Source of the DNA: an uncultured Clostridia bacterium
GTDB taxonomy: Bacteria; Bacillota; Clostridia; Oscillospirales; Oscillospiraceae
NCBI GenBank assembly: GCA_937915065.1
Contig: CALDMR010000176.1
Coordinates: 1-18,044 of the forward strand
Reading direction: 5' to 3'
DNA length: 18,044 nt
The translations under genes and the position numbers were made by a program. Shown here one piece after another: positions 1-6,504 of this stretch. Under the pieces are notes generated by a model that was not told the origin of the DNA, searched no databases, and was given only the letters and a program-made list of their open reading frames with translations. Every line of letters begins with the position of its first letter. The stretch's first letter is position 1.

Positions 1-1
1 C

Positions 2-226
2 TATGCCGAGCTGAACACCAAGAGTGACTACTGCCAGGTGTGCGGCTGGGACGGTGAGATCCAAATCGTAGAGGAAAACGGCAAGCTCATCTGGAAGTGC
101 CCCAAGTGCGGCAACACCGACCAGGACAAGATGAATGTGGCCCGGCGCACCTGCGGCTACATCGGCACCCAGTTCTGGAACCAGGGCCGCACCCAGGAGA
201 TCAAGGATCGGGTCATGCATCTGTAA
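2..226 (+). CDS. nrdD: Anaerobic ribonucleoside-triphosphate reductase, C-terminal end (partial)
   Basis: Only the last 74 residues are in the window; the gene starts upstream. NrdD is the oxygen-sensitive class III ribonucleotide reductase that turns ribonucleoside triphosphates into deoxyribonucleotides with a glycyl radical, in the cytoplasm of anaerobes. The visible part carries two CXXC pairs (CQVC, then CPKC) that form the zinc ribbon typical of the family's C-terminus, followed by the glycyl-radical loop RRTCGYIG. In this loop the Gly after Cys is, by family knowledge, the radical site installed by NrdG. The tail FWNQGRTQEI is also typical. The reading frame is open from base 2 to a TAA at 224-226. 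A hairpin terminator follows, and the activase gene nrdG lies 165 bases downstream. Identity is certain; only the missing upstream part is unknown. Confidence 0.97.
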   Translation, partial: YAELNTKSDYCQVCGWDGEIQIVEENGKLIWKCPKCGNTDQDKMNVARRTCGYIGTQFWNQGRTQEIKDRVMHL

Positions 227-251
227 TTCCCGCCCGCGGCGGAAAATGCCG

Positions 252-288
252 GCAGCGCACCGCTCTGCGGTGCGCTGCGCTGCTTTTT
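252..288 (+). terminator. Intrinsic terminator after nrdD
   Basis: A perfect 12-bp stem (252-263 with 267-278) and a three-base loop are followed, five bases later, by a run of five T (284-288). It lies 26 bases after the nrdD stop. The gap between stem and T-run makes it slightly less than ideal, so read-through into nrdG is possible. Confidence 0.75.
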
Positions 289-315
289 CAGGGCTTGCCG
301 GACCATAGAAAAAGG

Positions 316-344
316 GTGACTTGCAGGCCCCTTTGTGCTATGAT
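316..344 (+). promoter_or_regulatory. Candidate sigma-A promoter for nrdG-dut
   Basis: GTGACT (316-321) and TATGAT (339-344) are separated by 17 bases. The -10 box matches 5 of 6 consensus positions and the -35 box matches 4 of 6. It lies between the nrdD terminator and the nrdG start, 47 bases upstream of the ATG, and would let the activase and dUTPase be transcribed apart from nrdD. Confidence 0.5.
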
Positions 345-391
345 GAAACAAAGAATGAACACAGGGCCGCGGACGGAAAGGGAGGGCGCCT

Positions 392-925
392 ATGTATTAC
401 GGTGAAATCAAAAAAGTGGATATTGCTAATGGGCCGGGGACGCGGGTATCCCTCTTTGTATCCGGCTGCCGCCGCCATTGCAAAGACTGCTTCAACACAG
501 AAACCTGGGACTTCTGCTTTGGAAAACCCTACACCGGGGAGACGGAACAGGAGATCCTGGCAGCATTGGCGCCCTCCTATATCCATGGGCTGACGGTGCT
601 GGGGGGCGAACCCTTTGAGCCGGAAAATCAGGAGACGGTGCTGGATCTGCTGAAAAAAGTGCGGCAGGCCTATCCGAAAAAAACGATCTGGTGCTTTACC
701 GGCGACACCCTGGAGACGGATTTGCTGGCGGAGGGGGGCTGCGGCCGCTGCGCCGTGACGGACGAATTATTGGCCCAGATCGATGTGCTGGTGGACGGCG
801 CCTTTATTGCCGAGGAGCGGGATCTGATGCTCCGCTTCCGGGGCAGCCGGAACCAGCGGCTGATTGATCTGAAAACCACCCTGAAAGCAGGGTGCGTAGT
901 GCTGTGGGAGGAGGAGAACCCATGA
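392..925 (+). CDS. nrdG: Anaerobic ribonucleotide reductase activating protein (radical SAM)
   Basis: This 177-residue radical-SAM enzyme cleaves S-adenosylmethionine at a 4Fe-4S cluster and places the glycyl radical on NrdD. The cluster motif CX3CX2C is at residues 26-33 (CRRHCKDC), and the SAM-binding GGEP motif is at residues 71-74 in VLGGEPFEPEN. The N-terminus (YYGEI, then NGPGTRVSLFVSGC) is characteristic of NrdG. The length is a little above the 150-175 residues common in the family. The ATG at 392 has a strong purine-rich ribosome site (GGAAAGGGAGG) just upstream. The gene follows nrdD, its partner, and its TGA overlaps the dut ATG in an ATGA arrangement, which implies translational coupling. 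Identity is secure. Confidence 0.96.
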   Translation: MYYGEIKKVDIANGPGTRVSLFVSGCRRHCKDCFNTETWDFCFGKPYTGETEQEILAALAPSYIHGLTVLGGEPFEPENQETVLDLLKKVRQAYPKKTIWCFTGDTLETDLLAEGGCGRCAVTDELLAQIDVLVDGAFIAEERDLMLRFRGSRNQRLIDLKTTLKAGCVVLWEEENP

Positions 926-1362
926 GAGAAGAAACCATTCGCATCCGGTACCTGTCCGACGAGATCGAGCCCCTGCGCTATATCGACGGAAAGTCCGACT
1001 GGATCGATTTGCGCGCGGCCGAACGGGTGGAGCTGAAGGCGGGCGATTTCCGCCTGATCCGCCTGGGTGTGGCCATGGAGCTGCCTCGGGGGTACGAGGC
1101 CCATGTGGTGCCCCGCTCCAGCACCTTCAAAACCTGGGGCCTGCTGCAGACCAACAGCATGGGCGTGATCGACGGCAGCTACTGCGGCGACAATGACGAG
1201 TGGCGGGTGCCCGTGTATGCCACCCGGGACACGGTGGTGGAGGTGGGCGACCGCATCTGCCAGTTCCGCATCATGGAAAATCAGCCCCGCATTACCTTTG
1301 AACAGGTGGAGCACCTTTCCGGCGCAGACCGGGGGGGATTTGGCACCACCGGCAGCAACTGA
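922..1362 (+). CDS. dut: dUTP diphosphatase (dUTPase)
   Basis: This trimeric dUTPase of 146 residues hydrolyses dUTP to dUMP and pyrophosphate, which keeps uracil out of DNA and supplies dUMP for thymidylate synthesis. All five family motifs are visible in order: I around DLRAA (29-33), II PRSST (64-68), III GVIDGSYCGD with the catalytic Asp and the Tyr (81-90), IV GDRICQFRI (109-117), and the Gly-rich motif V RGGFGTTGSN at the very C-terminus (137-146). The ATG at 922 is chosen because it overlaps the nrdG TGA and follows GGAGGAGGAG; an upstream in-frame ATG at 892 lies inside nrdG and has no ribosome site. Pairing with nrdDG makes this a deoxynucleotide supply unit. Dut limits the same uracil lesion that the nearby Ung repairs. 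Confidence 0.95.
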   Translation: MREETIRIRYLSDEIEPLRYIDGKSDWIDLRAAERVELKAGDFRLIRLGVAMELPRGYEAHVVPRSSTFKTWGLLQTNSMGVIDGSYCGDNDEWRVPVYATRDTVVEVGDRICQFRIMENQPRITFEQVEHLSGADRGGFGTTGSN

Positions 1363-1370
1363 TGAATGAA

Positions 1371-1412
1371 AAAACATGCTCCCGCGGCGGAAATGCCGCG
1401 GGAGCATGTTTT
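1371..1412. terminator. Bidirectional terminator between dut and the PHP gene
   Basis: A perfect 18-bp inverted repeat (1371-1388 with 1395-1412) encloses a six-base loop. Six A precede the GC-rich part on the left (1369-1374) and four T close it on the right, so it can end transcripts from both converging genes. It begins 8 bases after the dut stop and ends 13 bases before the PHP stop. Confidence 0.9.
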
Positions 1413-1425
1413 GCTTTGCTGTGTT

Positions 1426-2205
1426 TTATTTTGCTCTGCTGCCCTTGCTGTGGGGGCGGCTGTGCTTTTTCCCGCGGGGACGGGCCAGATCCATCACTTT
1501 GCAGACGCCCAGAGCCAGGGCGCTTTTCAGGATCAGCTTTTTTCCGCCCTGGCGCCGGGCGCTGGCCAGCACGGCGTAGCCACAGTCGGTGTTATTGGTG
1601 TTGCGCACGCAAACGGGGCGGCAGTGGCCCAGATCCACGGCGTCCTTGAGGGCGGCCCGGGTCAGCCGGGGACAGGCGATTTCCGTATAGCCGTTGCCCA
1701 GCTCCTGGGCAGAGTGGGCATTGCTGCTGCCCACCTTGGGGCGCTGGTGATCGGTGGCCCAGAGGGCGGCCCGCTGGTTAGCGTCGCTGCGCTGGAGGGC
1801 GGCCCGGGCGCTGAAAGTTTCCACGGCGTCGGGCCGGATGGGAAACAGGGCGGGATTGGCGTCCTTTTCTGCAAAAGGATGGGCCAGAATCGCCAGTCCG
1901 CCGCAGCGGTGGATCTCCATCACGGCTTCGTCTGCCGTGGGCAGGCCGGCCCGGCGCAGCCGGACCAGATCCAGCGGGCGATCCAGAAAAACGCCCAGGA
2001 TCTGGCCGCCCAGGGTGGTCACCTCGCAGCCGGGGATCAGCAGCACGCCCCGCAGCTCGATGGGTACCGGGGAGCAATAATCCCGATCGGTGACGGCGAT
2101 GGCGTCCAGCCCCGCCCGCCGGGCGGCCCGAACCAGTTCGTCCAGGGTGGAGGGCGAGCCCTCGGTGGCGTTTGTATGTACATGGAGATCAACGCGATAG
2201 ATCAT
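1426..2205 (-). CDS. PHP-domain protein with altered metal ligands
   Basis: This 259-residue protein belongs to the PHP (polymerase and histidinol phosphatase) superfamily of metal-dependent phosphoesterases; some relatives are nucleoside 3',5'-bisphosphate or RNA 5'-phosphatases (TrpH/RnaAM type). Seen motifs: HXH at residues 8-10 in DLHVHT, a TD-D motif at 39-42, Glu61 after IPG, His109 in LAHPF, and a final NAHS at 162-165. Two positions depart from the usual ligands: TDRD replaces TDHD (Arg41 for His) and SNAH replaces SDAH (Asn162 for Asp). The last 20 residues are strongly basic. The ATG at 2205 has GGAGG seven bases upstream; a 15-residue longer start lacks a ribosome site. It has its own promoter downstream of ung. 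The substrate cannot be named, and activity may be changed or lost. Confidence 0.85.
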   Translation of the reverse strand: MIYRVDLHVHTNATEGSPSTLDELVRAARRAGLDAIAVTDRDYCSPVPIELRGVLLIPGCEVTTLGGQILGVFLDRPLDLVRLRRAGLPTADEAVMEIHRCGGLAILAHPFAEKDANPALFPIRPDAVETFSARAALQRSDANQRAALWATDHQRPKVGSSNAHSAQELGNGYTEIACPRLTRAALKDAVDLGHCRPVCVRNTNNTDCGYAVLASARRQGGKKLILKSALALGVCKVMDLARPRGKKHSRPHSKGSRAK

Positions 2206-2262
2206 AAAAAGCCTCCGCAATGCCGGCACTGGAAAACGAGCCGGCGGCAAACTTATATCCTC

Positions 2263-2291
2263 ATTATATCATAGTTTGCCCAAAAAGTCAT
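2263..2291 (-). promoter_or_regulatory. Promoter of the PHP gene (extended -10)
   Basis: Read on the minus strand, ATGACT (2291-2286) is followed after 17 bases by a perfect TATAAT (2268-2263). TGA directly precedes the -10 box, giving the extended -10 form TGnTATAAT. The ATG lies about 60 bases downstream. Confidence 0.7.
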
Positions 2292-2298
2292 GACTTTT
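2283..2298. promoter_or_regulatory. 16-bp perfect palindrome over the -35 box
   Basis: AAAAGTCATGACTTTT is self-complementary over all 16 bases and covers the -35 box of the PHP promoter. The heptamer TTTGCCC occurs on both sides (2275-2281 and 2297-2303). The position suits a dimeric repressor site, but it could also be chance or a weak hairpin at the end of the ung transcript. Confidence 0.4.
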
Positions 2299-2323
2299 GC
2301 CCGATTTTTGCACAGGCGGCGGG

Positions 2324-3031
2324 TCAGAGACTCCAATCGATGGGGGGGCAGTGATTTTCTGCCAGGAAGGTGTTGACCCGGCTGAAGGGCCGGCTGCCGA
2401 AGAAGCCCCGGGAGGCGGACAGGGGGGAAGGGTGGGCCGAACATACGGTCAGCCGGGGGGCAGAGGCTTCGCCCACGCCGGCTTTTTCCAGCTTGGCCCG
2501 GGCCTGGTTGCCCCATAGGATAAAGGCCATTGGCTGGGGCAGCTGCCAGAGAATACGGAAAACGGCGTCGGTGAAGGGCTGCCAGCCGAATTTCGCGTGG
2601 CTGTTGGCGGCGCCTTCGTTTACGGTGAGCACGGTGTTCAGCAGCAGCACGCCCTGATCGGCCCAGGGCAGCAAACAGCCGCTGGAGGAGGGCGGAATGC
2701 CCAGATCGGCTTCCCGCTCCTTATATATATTGCGAAGGCTGCGGGGCAGGGGGACGCCGGGGGCTACGGAAAAGGCCAGGCCGTGGGCCTGTCCCTGCTC
2801 GTGATAAGGGTCCTGGCCCAGAATTACGCAGCGCACCTGCTCCGGCGGCGTGCGGTTCAGGGCGGCGAACACGTCCGGGGCCGGAGGGAAGACCGTGTGG
2901 GCGGCCCGGGCGCCTTCCACTGCCCGGCAGAGGGCGGTAAAATAGGGCTGTTCCAAATCGTTCTGCAGCAGTGCGCGCCACTGCTCGTGCAGGGGAGAAT
3001 GCTGTAAAAATTGTTCTGTGATAGGATCCAT
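2324..3031 (-). CDS. ung: Uracil-DNA glycosylase, family 1
   Basis: Ung removes uracil from DNA as the first step of base excision repair. The 235-residue protein has the usual family length. It shows the water-activating motif GQDPYH at residues 72-77 (catalytic Asp74), the uracil pocket around PPSSSGCLLPWA and LLLNTVLTV, and the minor-groove loop HPSPLSASRGFFGSRPFSRVN split over residues 200-220, with the second catalytic His200. The ATG at 3031 follows AAAAGGAG on the minus strand. A strong promoter lies 40 bases upstream. I see no convincing terminator in the 118 bases before the PHP gene, so some co-transcription with it is possible. It is convergent with the nrdG-dut unit across the shared hairpin. 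Confidence 0.97.
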   Translation of the reverse strand: MDPITEQFLQHSPLHEQWRALLQNDLEQPYFTALCRAVEGARAAHTVFPPAPDVFAALNRTPPEQVRCVILGQDPYHEQGQAHGLAFSVAPGVPLPRSLRNIYKEREADLGIPPSSSGCLLPWADQGVLLLNTVLTVNEGAANSHAKFGWQPFTDAVFRILWQLPQPMAFILWGNQARAKLEKAGVGEASAPRLTVCSAHPSPLSASRGFFGSRPFSRVNTFLAENHCPPIDWSL

Positions 3032-3070
3032 AATGCTGTCTCCTTTTCAAGGCTTACTTTGTTATGCCTT

Positions 3071-3099
3071 ATTATCCGAAAGGATGGGGCGTTTGTCAA
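3071..3099 (-). promoter_or_regulatory. Strong sigma-A promoter of ung
   Basis: On the minus strand a perfect TTGACA (3099-3094) is followed after exactly 17 bases by GATAAT (3076-3071). The ung ATG is 40 bases downstream of the -10 box. Confidence 0.8.
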
Positions 3100-3206
3100 T
3101 GGCCTGCAAACTGTATAGATGAATGAATATACATTGAAATATGCATTTTTGTGAATAATTTATAGGGTGAAACTGGAAAGCTATGAATAAAAAGTCATTT
3201 TGCTAC

Positions 3207-3234
3207 TTGCAATTTTGAAAAAAAGAGCTACAAT
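3207..3234 (+). promoter_or_regulatory. Promoter of the amino acid transporter genes
   Basis: TTGCAA (3207-3212) and TACAAT (3229-3234) with a 16-base spacer lie in an AT-rich stretch. The expected transcript start near 3241 gives a leader of about 78 bases that contains two hairpins. Confidence 0.7.
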
Positions 3235-3253
3235 ATGGATATTGGATGAAGCA

Positions 3254-3291
3254 GAAACGGCCCCGCCGTTTCAACGCCCGGAGCGCGGGCG
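3254..3291 (+). promoter_or_regulatory. Two tandem hairpins in the transporter leader
   Basis: Hairpin one pairs 3254-3261 with 3265-3272 (8 bp, three-base loop). Hairpin two pairs 3275-3280 with 3286-3291 (6 bp) and is followed closely by TTTT (3294-3297). The second could act as a weak attenuator; the pair could also protect the mRNA 5' end. No known riboswitch class is recognised. Confidence 0.4.
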
Positions 3292-3318
3292 AGTTTTCTG
3301 GATGAAAGGAAGATTTTT

Positions 3319-4137
3319 ATGAACAAAAAATTTCTGGCACTGCTGAGCGCTGCTGCCATGATGACGACCCTGATGGTGGGCTGCGGCGGCAACAATGATT
3401 CCCAGCCCAGCACCGGCAGCACGAACGAAGGCAGCGACGCTGCCCTGACCACCGTTACCCCCGGCACGCTGACTGTGTCTACCAACGCCACCTTCCCTCC
3501 CTATGAGATGACCGACGACAGCGGCAATGTGGTGGGTATCGATGTGGACATTGCCAACGCCATTGCTGAAAAGCTGGGCCTGGAGCTGGAAGTTATCGAC
3601 ATGGATTTTGACGCTTCTCTGCTGGCTGTACAGAACGGCAAGAGCGATATCTGCATGGCCGGCCTGTCCATCACGCCCGACCGCGCCGCTGTGATGGACT
3701 TTTCCACCAGCTATGCCACCGGCGTGCAGGTGGTTATCGTCAAGGAAGGCTCTGATGTGACCATGGATAATCTGGGCGAGCAGATGATCGGCACCCAGCG
3801 CGGCACCACCGGCTTCCTGTATGCCTCCGACACGCCCGAGAACGGCGGTTACGGCGAGGATCATGTGGTGGCCTATGACGACGGCATCACCGCTACCAAG
3901 GCTCTGGTCAACGATCAGATCGACTGCGTGATCATCGATAAGGCGCCTGCTCAGGAATATGTGAAGGCCAATCCCGGCCTGACCATTCTGGAAGGCGACT
4001 GGGTCAACGAAGACTATTCCATCGGCGTGGCTAAGGGCAATACCGCCATGCTGGAAGCGGTGAACGGCGCTCTGGAAGAGCTGATTGCCGACGGCACGGT
4101 GCAGTCCATCATTGATACTTATATCACTGCGGGCTGA
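3319..4137 (+). CDS. Polar amino acid ABC transporter, substrate-binding lipoprotein
   Basis: This 272-residue extracellular lipoprotein of the SBP_bac_3 (HisJ/GlnH-type) family captures an amino acid for the permease encoded downstream. A short signal peptide with a positive start (MNKKF), a hydrophobic core and a lipobox ending VGC at residues 20-22 predicts lipid anchoring. A Ser/Thr/Gly/Asn-rich linker follows, then the domain begins at TLTVSTNATFPPYEM. The segment GLSITPDRAAVMDFS contains the conserved Arg that normally binds the ligand alpha-carboxylate. The ATG has AAAGGAAG upstream. A terminator directly after the gene separates it from permease and ATPase, which fits the need for excess binding protein. 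The ligand is unknown; family members bind polar, basic or sulfur amino acids. Confidence 0.93.
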   Translation: MNKKFLALLSAAAMMTTLMVGCGGNNDSQPSTGSTNEGSDAALTTVTPGTLTVSTNATFPPYEMTDDSGNVVGIDVDIANAIAEKLGLELEVIDMDFDASLLAVQNGKSDICMAGLSITPDRAAVMDFSTSYATGVQVVIVKEGSDVTMDNLGEQMIGTQRGTTGFLYASDTPENGGYGEDHVVAYDDGITATKALVNDQIDCVIIDKAPAQEYVKANPGLTILEGDWVNEDYSIGVAKGNTAMLEAVNGALEELIADGTVQSIIDTYITAG

Positions 4138-4157
4138 GCCATTTAGATAACACAATG

Positions 4158-4184
4158 AAAAAGGGCGGCACAGCCGCCCTTTTT
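4158..4184 (+). terminator. Intrinsic terminator or attenuator inside the transporter operon
   Basis: A perfect 12-bp stem AAAAAGGGCGGC (4158-4169) pairs with 4173-4184, which ends in five T, around a three-base loop. It lies 20 bases after the binding-protein stop. A second, imperfect hairpin (4192-4218) follows. Partial read-through would give much more binding-protein mRNA than permease mRNA. Confidence 0.88.
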
Positions 4185-4278
4185 CTGAGTTTTTCCCGGC
4201 GGCCAGCCGCGCGGGAAAGTGCATTTGAAAAGGAAATAAAACAAAAAGAAAAAAGAAACAAGAGAGAGGTGAGTCTGC

Positions 4279-5052
4279 ATGGGAATGGCGGAACTGTATG
4301 CCGCATGGAAGACCGAGATGATAGCAGGTGGGGATCTGGCTTTCTGGCAGGAGTTTTTTGTAAAGTTCTATCAGGCGTTTATTGAAGCGGACCGTTGGAT
4401 GCAGTATCTCAACGGCGTGGGCACCACGCTGATCGTGACGGCCATGGCGCTGGTGATCGGTATTGTGCTGGGCGTGCTGGTGGCCGTGGTGCGCACGGCC
4501 CATGACCAGCAGCGTCCCGGGCACCACAACTTTTTCCTGGGCATCATCAACCTGGTCTGCAAGGTCTATGTTACTGTGATCCGCGGCACGCCCATGATGG
4601 TTCAGCTGCTGATCATGGGCATGGTGATTTTTGCCAGCAGCCGGAACTTCACCGTGGTGGGCGCCCTGACTTTGGGCATCAACTCCGGCGCCTATGTGTC
4701 CGAGATCATCCGCGGCGGCTTGATGAGCCTGGATCCGGGGCAGATGGAGGCAGGCCGTTCCCTGGGCCTGAATTATATCGACACCATGCGCTTTATCGTC
4801 ATTCCCCAGGCATTCAAGGCCATCCTGCCGGCCCTGGGCAATGAGTTTATCGTCCTGCTGAAGGATACCTCGCTGATCACGGTGATCGGCGGCAAGGAAC
4901 TGCTGTATGCGGCCCAGGGCATCATCACCCGAACCTATGAAGCCATGTTCCCGCTGCTGGGCACTGCGGGCGTGTATTTGGTGCTGGTACTGATCCTCAG
5001 CGCCTTGCAGGGCAGATTGGAAAGGAGGCTACGTCAAAGTGATCGACGTTAA
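4279..5052 (+). CDS. Polar amino acid ABC transporter, permease
   Basis: This 257-residue inner-membrane permease belongs to the HisM/GlnP-type amino acid family. A cytoplasmic-looking N-terminus of about 45 residues is followed by several hydrophobic segments, the first near residues 50-71. The conserved RGTPMMVQLL block is at 102-111. The EAA loop that docks on the ATPase is around residues 157-177 (EAGRSLGLNYIDTMRFIVIP). The ATG at 4279 has AGAGGTGAG five bases upstream. The end overlaps the ATPase start by 14 bases. An A-rich leader separates it from the terminator that follows the binding-protein gene. A single permease implies a homodimer. Confidence 0.93.
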   Translation: MGMAELYAAWKTEMIAGGDLAFWQEFFVKFYQAFIEADRWMQYLNGVGTTLIVTAMALVIGIVLGVLVAVVRTAHDQQRPGHHNFFLGIINLVCKVYVTVIRGTPMMVQLLIMGMVIFASSRNFTVVGALTLGINSGAYVSEIIRGGLMSLDPGQMEAGRSLGLNYIDTMRFIVIPQAFKAILPALGNEFIVLLKDTSLITVIGGKELLYAAQGIITRTYEAMFPLLGTAGVYLVLVLILSALQGRLERRLRQSDRR

Positions 5053-5761
5053 GCATTTGACCAAATCCTTTGGGGACCATCTGGTGCTCAATGATATTTC
5101 CGAGCATATCGGTGCGGGGGAAAAGGTGGTCGTGATCGGCCCCTCCGGCAGCGGCAAGTCCACCTTCCTGCGCTGCCTGAACCTGCTGGAGATCCCCACG
5201 GCCGGCGAAATCATATTTGACGGGCAGAGCGTCACCGATCCCAAGGCGGATATCGACGCCATTCGCCGCCAGATGGGGATGGTGTTTCAGCATTTTAACC
5301 TGTTTCCCAATATGACCATCCGGAAAAACATCACATTGGCGCCGGTACGCACGGGGCTGATGAAGCAGGAGGAGGCCGATGAGGAGGCGCTGGCCTTGCT
5401 GCGGCGCGTGGGGCTGGAGGAAAAGGCGGACGCCTACCCCAACCAGCTCTCCGGCGGACAGAAACAGCGGATCGCCATTGTCCGGGCCCTGGCCATGAAG
5501 CCCAAGGTGCTGCTGTTCGACGAACCCACCTCCGCCCTGGACCCCGAAATGGTGGGCGAGGTGCTGGAAGTGATGAAAGAATTGGCGGATGAGGGCATGA
5601 CCATGGTGGTGGTGACCCACGAGATGGGCTTTGCCCGGGAGGTTGCGACCCGCGTGCTGTTTATGGACGGCGGCAATATCGCCGAACAGGCGCCGCCCGA
5701 GGAGTTTTTTGCCCATCCGAAAAATGCGCGGACCCGGGAGTTCCTGAGCAAAGTGCTGTGA
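5039..5761 (+). CDS. Polar amino acid ABC transporter, ATP-binding protein
   Basis: This 240-residue GlnQ/HisP-type ATPase powers the transporter. Seen motifs: Walker A GPSGSGKS at 34-41, Q-loop Gln84 in VFQHFNLFP, ABC signature LSGGQ at 137-141, Walker B VLLFDEP from 157 with the D-loop SALDPE, and the switch His in VVVTHEM. Everything needed for ATP hydrolysis is present and the length is normal. The start is a GTG at 5039, inside the permease end, with AAAGGAGG ten bases upstream; translation is probably coupled. The next gene begins one base after the stop codon. Confidence 0.95.
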   Translation: MIDVKHLTKSFGDHLVLNDISEHIGAGEKVVVIGPSGSGKSTFLRCLNLLEIPTAGEIIFDGQSVTDPKADIDAIRRQMGMVFQHFNLFPNMTIRKNITLAPVRTGLMKQEEADEEALALLRRVGLEEKADAYPNQLSGGQKQRIAIVRALAMKPKVLLFDEPTSALDPEMVGEVLEVMKELADEGMTMVVVTHEMGFAREVATRVLFMDGGNIAEQAPPEEFFAHPKNARTREFLSKVL

Positions 5762-5762
5762 C

Positions 5763-6347
5763 ATGACGGCGGGGGAGAAGAAGGAGCGGCAGCGCTCCGC
5801 CGCTGTGGCGGCCCGCCGGGCGGCAGACCCGGCCGCGCGGAGGGGCTGGGATCATGCCATTGCCCGGCGGGTGCTGGAGCTGCCGGAATTCCGGCGGGCG
5901 CGGGTGATCTTATCTTATTGCGCCATGGGCAGCGAAGCCGATCCGGCGGAGATCGACCGGGCGGCCCGGGCGTTGGGCAAGGTGGTGGCCTACCCCCGGT
6001 GCTGTGGGGAGGGCGTGATGATCGCCGCCGTGCCGGAGGTGGAAGATGCGCTGGAGCGGAGCGCGCTGGGCATGATGGAGCCGGCGCCCGGCCGGTTCAG
6101 CACGGTGCCGCCGGAATCCCTGGATCTGGTGCTGGCGCCCTGCACCGCCTTTGACAGCCGCTGCATCCGCGTTGGTATGGGCGGCGGTTATTACGACCGT
6201 TACCTGCCCCGGTGTACAGGGGCGCGGGTGGTGGCCCTGGCCTATGACGTGCAGCGGGTATCCCGGGCAGAGCGGGAGGATCACGATGTGCCTATGGACG
6301 CTGTGATCAGCGACCGGGCGCTGTACCGCGCAGCAGAAAAAACCTGA
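5763..6347 (+). CDS. fau: 5-formyltetrahydrofolate cyclo-ligase
   Basis: This 194-residue enzyme uses ATP to turn 5-formyltetrahydrofolate into 5,10-methenyltetrahydrofolate, which returns the storage form to the active one-carbon pool (5-FCL/MTHFS family; ygfA/fau in E. coli, yqgN in Bacillus). The family hallmark GMGGGYYDRYL is at residues 138-148, preceded by LVLAPCTAFD. The Lys/Arg-rich N-terminus matches the usual ATP-contacting helix. The ATG lies one base after the ATPase stop and has no clear ribosome site, so expression probably depends on re-initiation from the transporter gene. Folate salvage and amino acid uptake have no obvious link; this may simply be a shared transcript. A strong terminator follows. 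Confidence 0.92.
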   Translation: MTAGEKKERQRSAAVAARRAADPAARRGWDHAIARRVLELPEFRRARVILSYCAMGSEADPAEIDRAARALGKVVAYPRCCGEGVMIAAVPEVEDALERSALGMMEPAPGRFSTVPPESLDLVLAPCTAFDSRCIRVGMGGGYYDRYLPRCTGARVVALAYDVQRVSRAEREDHDVPMDAVISDRALYRAAEKT

Positions 6348-6353
6348 CCATGC

Positions 6354-6399
6354 AGCCCCCGCGGAGCCTTTGCTCCGCGGGGGCTTTCTGCCTGTTTTT
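6354..6399 (+). terminator. Intrinsic terminator after the cyclo-ligase
   Basis: A perfect 14-bp GC-rich stem (6354-6367 with 6372-6385) and a four-base loop are followed by TTCTGCCTG and then TTTTT (6395-6399). It ends the amino acid transporter transcript. Confidence 0.85.
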
Positions 6400-6421
6400 G
6401 GAAAAAAGTCAAAAATACGTC

Positions 6422-6450
6422 TTGCGCTCCCGGGGATTTCACGATAAAAT
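6422..6450 (+). promoter_or_regulatory. Promoter of the MGS-like/ArsC-like gene pair
   Basis: TTGCGC (6422-6427) and TAAAAT (6445-6450) have a 17-base spacer, just downstream of the terminator. The leader to the ATG at 6505 is about 50 bases and AT-rich. Confidence 0.6.
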
Positions 6451-6504
6451 GAAAATAAATTGGAAGACTAACAGCTGAAGCAGCCGAAGAAAGAGGCGGA
6501 AAAC

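Noticed and set aside
1366..2274. 302-codon plus-strand open frame opposite the PHP gene
   Set aside because: Low-complexity Gly/Ala/Gln composition, and its start lies in the terminator hairpin. The minus-strand PHP protein has motifs and a promoter.
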